Of a DNA stretch of 13,351 nucleotides, positions 7,501 through 12,192 are shown one piece after another. A program made the translations under genes and the position numbers. Source of the stretch: Bacteroidales bacterium (GTDB lineage Bacteria > Bacteroidota > Bacteroidia > Bacteroidales > UBA7960); the NCBI GenBank assembly GCA_003557765.1, contig PWNO01000260.1:1-13351 (forward strand), written 5' to 3'. Under the pieces are notes generated by a model. That model was given only the letters and a program-made list of their open reading frames with translations. It was not told the DNA's origin and ran no database searches. The first letter of the stretch is position 1; each line of letters begins with the position of its first letter.

Positions 7501-8100
7501 CGCACGCAGGAAAGCGAAGAGGTCCTGCTGATCCGGTCCGAAAGGAGGCAGTTGGCTGACATATGCCTCCAGCTCACCCATGAGCTGGTCGAACCCTTGC
7601 TGGTTGCTGAGGTATGCCTTGTCAAACAATATGCGCTGCTTTCTGTTTGCTGGATTTTCGTTTGCCAGTGATAGCATCATGGCATGTCGGATGGCCTGAT
7701 GCAGGTGTCGTTCACCCTGGCTGATTTCATGCAGATACTGCCTGGCACCTTTTTGCCCCATGTATACACTTACAGGCGGGAAATGATCAAAAAACTCCTC
7801 AGCAACAGCATACAACATGGCCTTGCCTGTGCGATTTTCCAGATGCGTTGAGGCTTTTTCAAAAAGTTTTTCGCCCAGCTCTCCCTCATAAGCCTTGATG
7901 ATAAGCAGCGCTGCTTCCTGCAACAATGATGCAGCGCGCATCTCGCCGGGAAAGATATGTTTTTCAGCGCTTCGATGGCTGTTGAACCGGTAAACAAGGT
8001 CGCGGATGGCTTTGTAATTGGCAAACTGCAAACGGCCATCATAAGAAAAGAGGTCAGGAGAAATATGATAAGCGTTGCGTTGACCCTTGTGTATGTGCAT
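4513..8100 (-). CDS. Large cytosolic GH13-like (alpha-amylase family) protein
   Basis: A 1195-residue protein, about twice the usual alpha-amylase length. The central part (about 300-740) is a GH13 TIM barrel. Region I is DMVPNH (Asp408, Asn412, His413). Region II is IIRFDAA, with Arg526 and Asp528 as predicted nucleophile. Region III is LLLAEAFW, with Glu593 as predicted acid/base. Region IV is FMSNPDE, with Asp654 as the third carboxylate. Region IV normally reads NHD; here Pro653 replaces the transition-state-stabilising His. About 300 largely helical residues precede the barrel and about 450 follow it, with no domain I recognise. There is no signal peptide or lipobox, so it should be cytosolic, unlike surface amylases of the SusG type. 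A glucan-active hydrolase or transglycosylase is likely; substrate and subfamily are unknown. ATG at 8100 is the only plausible start, after a 138-nt gap with no visible promoter or Shine-Dalgarno. Confidence 0.85.
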   Translation of the reverse strand: MHIHKGQRNAYHISPDLFSYDGRLQFANYKAIRDLVYRFNSHRSAEKHIFPGEMRAASLLQEAALLIIKAYEGELGEKLFEKASTHLENRTGKAMLYAVAEEFFDHFPPVSVYMGQKGARQYLHEISQGERHLHQAIRHAMMLSLANENPANRKQRILFDKAYLSNQQGFDQLMGELEAYVSQLPPFGPDQQDLFAFLRAPFLHAPDDFFAQLDYILTHWKKYLPADFVNKILQGKDLMKEDILPGAHGGASPTFAPDYLGKPDNEGMLLGKSGYDATQDAALDYAEAERFTKDIHWMPRVVLIAKNTYVWLDQLSKAYQRDIRRLDQIPDEELDRLAARNFNGLWLIGLWERSAASRKIKNMMGNPDAISSAYALYDYEVAQDLGGDEAYQELNRRAKARGIRLASDMVPNHTGVYSKWIIEHPDYFIQSPFPPFPNYAFNGENLSEDPHVEIRIEDGYYNKTDAAVVFQRVDKRYNDVRYIYHGNDGTMMPWNDTAQLDMLKAEVREAVMQKIFHVARRFSIIRFDAAMTLAKKHFARLWYPRPGTGGDIPSRAEHAMTRQAFDKLFPEEFWREVVDRINKELPETLLLAEAFWFMEGYFVRTLGMHRVYNSAFMHMLKNEENEKYRDLITKTLEFEPEILKRYVNFMSNPDEETAIQQFGTGDKYFGICVLMNTLPGLPMFAHGQVEGFTEKYGMEYQRAYYHEEPNTWLIEKHEREIFPLTAKRYLFSEVRHFHIYDFLAGDGHINENVFAFTNRHHHEKALVLFNNKYDRCEGWIKHSAPRLPDDGGSKTMITSTLGHELGIKNDSRMYYKVREQVSGMDHLWNGKVIHENGLHRQLQGFEYRVFLDFEELYDSDGRIHELYTQGGGHGFHDLQLALDLQRMQPLHQAFQQVFDMERVHHFIEQIVRQGNLEKQNQVSALYREDYVAFADKLAGSGLTGIKTEKAFAEFAMRLHSIAEGIHFLKLGDSRIQQLLKHLGADSAEDLLLLSPGHSYRENSLILLAFNALSAAGKTSQDADALFFDQLLFSHALDGILSQTGHSQSDQEKYKILIRILLRHEENVFDFHDKPLPRGRSATTLRDDPVIREEKQKLGKIMQDPLVKEYLGVNLHDGIWYYSKESFEQLCRWFYAISSFSVFMQGKRETKGSASTSSKTQGGVVRRAIKMLNEVTELSDQSGYQLETLLKNLQEK

Positions 8101-8238
8101 AACTGGTATTTTTTTGTCAGGGTTTGCTGCTGGCCTGTCAGATACAATGGCTTTTACATATTCTGTATGCCTCTACCCGCAAGTGTAAATGGCATTTGCT
8201 GGCTGCTGTATAAGGCTGAAACAGCATCCTGACGCTCA

Positions 8239-8922
8239 TCATAAGGCCGCATTAAACATGGATAACAACACGAGGGCAGTGAAGGGAACCGTGAAGTTAT
8301 CAAGGCCTTTGGAGCTGAATGCTTCAACGATGGCTGCCCCCAGGGCCACCGAAATGGCAGCCATGATGGTCTGTGTGCTGAAATTCCCAACAAACCAATG
8401 TAAGGTGTAAATGGATATCGCGAGCGAAGAAACGAAAAACACCGAACTGCCCAGGTAGGTCTTATTCAGGCGCAAGTTATGGATGATGATCTTCCTGACC
8501 TTTGATCCAAAAGCTACCCCGGTGATACCGGCAAGAGAATCGCTCACCCCCAGCAGGAGCACGGGAATGATAAACAGCTTGGCGTCATTCATCCATACGG
8601 AGATAACAAAAGTGCCGCAGATCGCTACCGGTAACAGCACACCACCATAAGTTTTACGGGAAACATCATTGATGGACCGCAGCAGGTCTTTATGCTGTGC
8701 AATGAGGAGGACAAAGAAAAAGAGAATCCCCATCACGAGCACATATTCATATGAGCTGTAGACGAGCGGAAAAGTTAGCGAGAGCAGCGATGCTGCACTA
8801 TGTGAAAACTTTCTGGTGTATTCCGTTTTTACCTTGAGCAGGGTGTGCAGGATTTCTCCCGTGGCAAGAATGGCGCCAAAGGCGAAAGTATAGAGGATGG
8901 TAAATAAAAGCTCGGTGCTCAT
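8239..8922 (-). CDS. Dolichol kinase / phytol kinase family membrane protein
   Basis: A 227-residue polytopic membrane protein of the SEC59/VTE5-like polyprenol and phytol kinase family, related to the CdsA fold. Visible marks are RKFSHS (37-42), a loop with KTYGG (90-94), LGVSDSLAGITGVAFG (124-139) with Asp128 as a likely metal or nucleotide ligand, KTYLGS (154-159), and the C-terminal Glu200 plus GLDNFTVP (206-213). Hydrophobicity suggests about seven membrane segments. Family members transfer phosphate from CTP or another nucleotide to a long-chain alcohol; the actual substrate here (polyprenol, phytol-like alcohol or diacylglycerol) cannot be decided. Its ATG overlaps the cdsA stop as ATGA (8922-8919), so the two are almost certainly co-transcribed and translationally coupled. 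The large GH13 gene follows 138 nt downstream on the same strand. Confidence 0.8.
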   Translation of the reverse strand: MSTELLFTILYTFAFGAILATGEILHTLLKVKTEYTRKFSHSAASLLSLTFPLVYSSYEYVLVMGILFFFVLLIAQHKDLLRSINDVSRKTYGGVLLPVAICGTFVISVWMNDAKLFIIPVLLLGVSDSLAGITGVAFGSKVRKIIIHNLRLNKTYLGSSVFFVSSLAISIYTLHWFVGNFSTQTIMAAISVALGAAIVEAFSSKGLDNFTVPFTALVLLSMFNAAL

Positions 8923-9644
8923 AATGAGATGATGTTAATGATGAACATGGCGGCACCACCAGGGATCAGGCTGTCAAATCTGTCGAGGAAGCCCCCGTGA
9001 CCGGGTAGTAAATTGCTAAAGTCCTTTATCTTATGTTGCCTCTTGAAATAAGACGCCAAAAGATCCCCTAATAATGCAAAGATAGTGATATTAATCGAAT
9101 AAAGCAAAGCCTGTGTCCAGGAAGCATCAATCAGGCCCCTCATCAGGAGTGCAGTTGCTATGGCCAGCGCCGTTCCACCAATAAAACCTGAAATGGTTTT
9201 CTTCGGACTTACAGAAGGCATCAAACGTTTACCCCCCATGATCTGGCCGCTGATTTGGCTGAAGGCGTCAAAAACCGATACCACCACAAATACAAAGTAC
9301 AGGTAGGGTTTCGCCATGAAGCTGAACAATACAAATGGCAGGGCCAGCAGGGTGAATACCCCCAGGGCAACCAGGAAAAAACCGCTGCCTTTTAATGGAT
9401 GGTTCAAATGCACGCGTGTGAGCTCCGTGTAACCGGCAGCCACCAGCAACAGGGCAACCACGCTGAAATAAGGCGGCCCGAAATAGATGCTGCCAAACAA
9501 CACGTGAATGATCAGAAAATAGGTGCCAAACTTGGCCCAGATCTCCCGCTTTCTCTCCCTGCGCTTGTTTCTGCTGATCCACGCAAAAGCAATGGCCCCC
9601 AGGGCAAAATAAATCAGGATGATTGTGTATATCAGGCGTTCCAT
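8919..9644 (-). CDS. cdsA: Phosphatidate cytidylyltransferase (CDP-diacylglycerol synthase)
   Basis: A 241-residue inner-membrane enzyme that makes CDP-diacylglycerol from phosphatidic acid and CTP, the branch point for phospholipid head groups. The full CdsA signature is present near the C-terminus: Ser198, Lys201-Arg202, Lys207-Asp208, His216-Gly217-Gly218, Asp221-Arg222 and Asp224, preceded by Gly193-Asp194. A second conserved block has VFDAFSQ (124-130) and SPKKT (146-150). About seven membrane segments are apparent. The frame extends 15 codons further upstream, but those codons are translated octamer repeat; the ATG at 9644, immediately before a hydrophobic segment, is chosen. The last 4 nt overlap the kinase-like gene. 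Length is slightly below the usual 260-280, with a compact N-terminal region. Confidence 0.93.
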   Translation of the reverse strand: MERLIYTIILIYFALGAIAFAWISRNKRRERKREIWAKFGTYFLIIHVLFGSIYFGPPYFSVVALLLVAAGYTELTRVHLNHPLKGSGFFLVALGVFTLLALPFVLFSFMAKPYLYFVFVVVSVFDAFSQISGQIMGGKRLMPSVSPKKTISGFIGGTALAIATALLMRGLIDASWTQALLYSINITIFALLGDLLASYFKRQHKIKDFSNLLPGHGGFLDRFDSLIPGGAAMFIINIISL

Positions 9645-9652
9645 AAAACAAA

Positions 9653-9732
9653 GACAAAAAGACAAAAGGACGAAATGACAAAATGACAAAAGGACTAAAA
9701 GTCGAAAGGTCGAAAGGCCATAAGGTCAAAGT
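9653..9732 (+). repeat. Octamer array abutting the cdsA start
   Basis: Ten contiguous 8-mers run in perfect phase from 9653 to 9732. They fit G-(A/T/C)-C-N-(A/T)-A-A-N on the plus strand; unit 9701-9708 equals 9709-9716, and unit 9661-9668 equals 9685-9692. Read toward cdsA the last unit is TTTTTGTC, 8 nt before its ATG. The array lies in the untranslated or promoter region of cdsA, orientated as at queD and the efflux gene. Confidence 0.9.
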
Positions 9733-9744
9733 GTCTATAAATCA

Positions 9745-9818
9745 TTAAGTTAAGGGGTTGTTGTTTTAAGGGGTCAATGGTTTTTTTAAGGTTGAACTTT
9801 TAAGTTTGAAGTTACCTG
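9745..9818 (+). repeat. Degenerate TTAAG-rich repeat tract
   Basis: TTAAG recurs at 9745, 9750, 9766, 9786 and 9800, mostly in TTTTAAGG(G/T) or TTTTAAGTT contexts with irregular 5-20-nt spacing. It is more decayed than the neighbouring octamer and decamer arrays and may be a fourth repeat family in the same gap. Confidence 0.45.
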
Positions 9819-9820
9819 AG

Positions 9821-9860
9821 GCATTTGTGTGCATTTGTGCACCATTTGTGTTTATTTGTG
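9821..9860 (+). repeat. ATTTGTG repeat, about 10-bp period
   Basis: ATTTGTG occurs four times, at 9823, 9833, 9844 and 9854, with start-to-start spacings of 10, 11 and 10. The first two units are GCATTTGTG(T/C) decamers. The tract sits between the end of the phosphatidyltransferase gene and the cdsA leader. Confidence 0.75.
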
Positions 9861-9868
9861 GATTGCTC

Positions 9869-9917
9869 CTGCTGCTTACTGCTTACTTCTTACTTCCTGC
9901 TTCCTACTTCTTCCTTC
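9869..9917 (-). repeat. Heptamer array, GMAGYAR type, overlapping a coding 3' end
   Basis: On the minus strand, seven contiguous 7-mers (9917-9911 down to 9875-9869) fit G-(A/C)-A-G-(T/C/G)-A-(A/G). All but the last unit lie inside the phosphatidyltransferase reading frame and supply its last 13 codons and stop. This family differs in sequence from the GCYAANA heptamers. Confidence 0.88.
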
Positions 9918-10544
9918 CCTAAGTACCCAATACAACCCCTTCGCATTCGAGCGCATCTCCGGGATGATCAGCTGGATGATGATATGCTCCAAAAAGGCCA
10001 AAATGCCCCAGATGATCATGATATAATAAAAGGGGGTGTAAAAACCAAATACAAACAAGATGACAAAGAAGGTTCCCTGGATGTAGCCGCCAATTTTCCA
10101 GGAATAGAGGTGCAGGCTCGGAAACCTTCCAAATTTGATCACCGAAAGGGTAAGGGAGGCAATCAGTAAACCGATAAAAGTGCCAAAACTAAGGATGTGC
10201 GGGGCAAAATCATCCCATTTGAAGAGCCCGATACCCAGGAAAACAAGAAAATATGTGCCCATATCGGCGATGGAATCGATTTTGGCACCAAATTCGGTTT
10301 GTTGATTAAACAGCCTGGCCAGTAAGCCATCCAGCACGTCGGTGATCAGGTTGATCACGATGAGCACGGCAAAGGCCTGTGCATAACCGGTTATGGCGAG
10401 ATAGAGGATGACGGGAAACGCCAGCAGGCGATAAAACGACAGGGCGTTCGGAATATTCAGTTTGTCTTTATGCTGCACTTTATAAAAGTATATTGGTTTC
10501 AAACCTCTCGCATAAAAAGCGAAAAATAATTTGCAAAGAAACAA
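9876..10544 (-). CDS. CDP-alcohol phosphatidyltransferase (PgsA/PssA-like)
   Basis: A 222-residue multi-pass membrane enzyme of the CDP-alcohol phosphatidyltransferase family, which moves a phosphatidyl group from CDP-diacylglycerol to an alcohol such as glycerol 3-phosphate. The complete active-site signature is present: Asp69, Asp72-Gly73, Ala76-Arg77, Gly86, Asp90, Asp94 in the D-x2-DG-x2-AR-x8-G-x3-D-x3-D pattern. The alcohol substrate cannot be read from the motif. The ATG at 10544 is preceded by a TAnnTTTG -7 site; a GTG at 10478 would give 200 residues and begins closer to the usual family start (LNIPNALSFYRLL). The C-terminus is odd: its last 13 residues (EGRSRKQEVRSKQ) and stop are encoded by a heptamer repeat. 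It lies upstream of cdsA on the same strand but is separated from it by 231 nt of repeats. Confidence 0.87.
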   Translation of the reverse strand: MFLCKLFFAFYARGLKPIYFYKVQHKDKLNIPNALSFYRLLAFPVILYLAITGYAQAFAVLIVINLITDVLDGLLARLFNQQTEFGAKIDSIADMGTYFLVFLGIGLFKWDDFAPHILSFGTFIGLLIASLTLSVIKFGRFPSLHLYSWKIGGYIQGTFFVILFVFGFYTPFYYIMIIWGILAFLEHIIIQLIIPEMRSNAKGLYWVLREGRSRKQEVRSKQ

Positions 10545-10815
10545 AATGCCTGATTGATTTGCAAACCTATCCTGAATTTGCTCCGATTACATTCCGGTTC
10601 TTTGCGCTGAACGATTATTTTGCAGATTTGCCCTACGCCTTTAATGCTTTGCTAATCTAGTCATTATAAAACATTTTCAATAAAAAACTGTTTACTTAAT
10701 GTTTTCGGCAAGACTTTTGAGCCCCCATTAAACCTTTGTGGTTTTTTGGAATCAAACAATGTTAACCAACATCCGAATTCCATCATTGGTCACGAAAAGC
10801 GCAGTTCTTTCAACA
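10545..10815. other. Divergent intergenic region without recognisable genes
   Basis: This is the AT-rich part of the 391-nt gap between the divergent phosphatidyltransferase and efflux genes. Apart from the candidate -7 element at 10562-10569, I see no RNA gene, terminator or convincing reading frame. A weak 5-bp hairpin (ATGTT/AACAT) lies around 10749-10762. The remainder of the gap (10816-10922) is tandem repeat. Confidence 0.5.
10562..10569 (-). promoter_or_regulatory. Candidate -7 element upstream of the phosphatidyltransferase
   Basis: TAGGTTTG on the minus strand (10569-10562) matches TAnnTTTG and is 17 nt from the ATG at 10544, the same distance as at yebC. No TTG is seen at the expected -33 position, so support is partial. 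Confidence 0.4.
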
Positions 10816-10872
10816 ACTAAAAGCCAAAGGCCAAAAGCTAAAAGCCAATAAGCCAACAGCCAATAGCCAACA
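10816..10872 (+). repeat. Heptamer array, GCYAANA type
   Basis: Eight 7-mers start at 10816, 10823, 10830, 10837, 10844, 10852, 10859 and 10866 and fit (G/A)-C-(C/T)-A-A-N-(A/G)-like units (the first unit is ACTAAAA), with a single extra A at 10851. It is the same family and strand as 533-567 and, like it, precedes an octamer array and a start codon. Confidence 0.87.
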
Positions 10873-10882
10873 GCCCATTCAA

Positions 10883-10922
10883 GACCCGACATTTCGACCT
10901 TTTGACATTTCGACTTTTTGAC
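10883..10922 (-). repeat. Octamer array abutting the efflux gene start
   Basis: Five contiguous 8-mers (10915-10922, 10907-10914, 10899-10906, 10891-10898, and a diverged 10883-10890) fit GTC(A/G)AAAN on the minus strand. Units 10891-10898 and 10907-10914 are identical. Toward the gene the last unit reads TTTTTGAC, 13 nt before the ATG at 10936. Confidence 0.87.
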
Positions 10923-10935
10923 AAATACTGAATCA

Positions 10936-12078
10936 ATGAATAAACAAGCGCGATTTTTTGTTAACCTGGCCATTCTGACCTTATTGGTTGGAATCATTGC
11001 TTACCCCAAAGTCAAACCCTTTCTTTTTGGCGACTCTTCTGCGGATGCTTCTTTTCAGCCACAGCAGCGGCGGGCCCTGCAGGTGAGCGGCTACGTGCTA
11101 TCACCGGTTCCGGTTCAGGAGATGGTTCGCAGCACGGGCACCTTGTTGCCTGATGAAGAAGTTGACCTGGCCTTTGAGACGAGTGGCAAGGTGGTAGGGA
11201 TTTTCTTTGAAGAAGGTACTTTTGTGGAAGAAGGAGACCTCCTGGCAAAGATGAATGACAGGCATTTGCAGGCCCAGCTGGAAAAGCTGCAGGCCCAGCA
11301 GCGACTTGTCGTAGAGCGCGAATTCCGCCAACGCAGCCTCCTCGAACGGGATGCGATCAGCCAGGAAGCCTATGACCAGGCCGTTACGGAGCTGGAAACA
11401 TTGGAGGCCGACATCGAGCTGTTGCTTGCCCGGATCGCCGAGACGGAAGTCAGGGCTCCTTTTGATGGCGTGGTGGGACTCCGCTACCTGAGCGAAGGAA
11501 GTTATGCTTCACCGAGCACCCGGCTGGCCAGGCTCGTGAGAAACAATCCCCTGAAACTGGAGTTTTCCGTGCCGGAAAGGTATTCCGGAGAGATTACAAC
11601 GGGCTTTCCCATTCACTTTCGGGTCGATGGATTCCTCGAGCCCAAGTACGCTGAGGTATATGCCGTGAGCCCCTCGGTGGACGACAGAACGAGAACCATC
11701 AGGGTGCGGGCCCTGCACAATAACGACAACGGGTTGCTGATGCCCGGCCGTTTTGCCTCGGTAAACATGCAGCTTTCCGATACACCCGATGCCATTGCCA
11801 TTCCTTCAGAGGCCCTGATCCCTGAGATGGAAGGCGACAGGGTGTTCGTATACCGCTCAGGCCAGGCCGAAGCCGTGTATGTGACCACTGGCATCCGTAC
11901 CGAAGACCGTGTACAGATCCTCGAAGGACTCTCCTTCGGCGACACCCTGCTCTCTACAGGGGTACTGCAGCTAAGGCATGGCCTGCCCGTGGAACTGGAT
12001 AACCTGGGTGACCTCCACGACGATGAATATGGGGATACAGAGGAAGTTGAGCTGCAACCCGCTCATCATAATGAATAA
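10936..12078 (+). CDS. RND efflux periplasmic adaptor (membrane fusion protein)
   Basis: A 380-residue adaptor of the AcrA/MexA-type HlyD family. In tripartite exporters it bridges the inner-membrane RND pump and an outer-membrane channel. Residues 7-22 are an N-terminal membrane anchor or uncleaved signal; no lipobox is seen. The first lipoyl half lies at about 73-105 (FETSGKVVGIFFEEGTFVEEGD). A short alpha-helical hairpin at about 108-167 is rich in Leu, Gln and Glu. The second lipoyl half contains EVRAPFDGVV (171-180), the beta-barrel covers about 205-280, and a membrane-proximal domain follows from about 290 to 352. An acidic, His-ending tail (about 355-380) is extra. The frame opens upstream within the octamer array, but the ATG at 10936 directly precedes the anchor and is chosen. 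The pump gene follows after 114 nt. The exported substrate is unknown. Confidence 0.92.
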   Translation: MNKQARFFVNLAILTLLVGIIAYPKVKPFLFGDSSADASFQPQQRRALQVSGYVLSPVPVQEMVRSTGTLLPDEEVDLAFETSGKVVGIFFEEGTFVEEGDLLAKMNDRHLQAQLEKLQAQQRLVVEREFRQRSLLERDAISQEAYDQAVTELETLEADIELLLARIAETEVRAPFDGVVGLRYLSEGSYASPSTRLARLVRNNPLKLEFSVPERYSGEITTGFPIHFRVDGFLEPKYAEVYAVSPSVDDRTRTIRVRALHNNDNGLLMPGRFASVNMQLSDTPDAIAIPSEALIPEMEGDRVFVYRSGQAEAVYVTTGIRTEDRVQILEGLSFGDTLLSTGVLQLRHGLPVELDNLGDLHDDEYGDTEEVELQPAHHNE

Positions 12079-12093
12079 TAATCGCCACTGGTA

Positions 12094-12140
12094 GCCGGAA
12101 ACAGTGTTGTGCACCCCCAGAGGGTGTTTTGCCTTCCGGC
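12094..12140 (+). other. Nested inverted repeats between adaptor and pump genes
   Basis: GCCGGAA (12094-12100) pairs perfectly with TTCCGGC (12134-12140). Inside it, CACCC (12112-12116) pairs with GGGTG (12122-12126) around a 5-nt loop, followed by TTTT (12127-12130). This could be an RNA structure that tunes pump expression relative to the adaptor, or a weak internal terminator. It may equally be a dispersed intergenic element. Confidence 0.45.
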
Positions 12141-12192
12141 AGGTTAAATATAAGCAAGTTCCGCAAGCGGATTGCTGATAACGAAAAAAAAC

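Noticed and set aside
9645..9689. Fifteen-codon upstream extension of cdsA (MSFCHFVLLSFCLCF)
   Set aside because: These codons are the octamer repeat in translation; CdsA homology and the membrane segment begin at the ATG at 9644.
9825..10169. Plus-strand frame running through the ATTTGTG and heptamer arrays into the phosphatidyltransferase
   Set aside because: The first part is repeat translation and the rest is antisense to a gene with a complete active-site signature.
10520..10660. Short plus-strand open stretch with protein-like composition (DLQTYPEFAPITFRFFALND)
   Set aside because: It has no ATG start in frame, is under 50 codons and has no recognisable homology; probably chance, though a decayed gene remnant cannot be excluded.
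10752..10997. Minus-strand frame giving a Trp/Leu-rich protein (YWLLAYWLLAFGLWLL)
   Set aside because: It is the translation of the GCYAANA heptamer array in one frame, crosses into the efflux adaptor gene and has no family resemblance.
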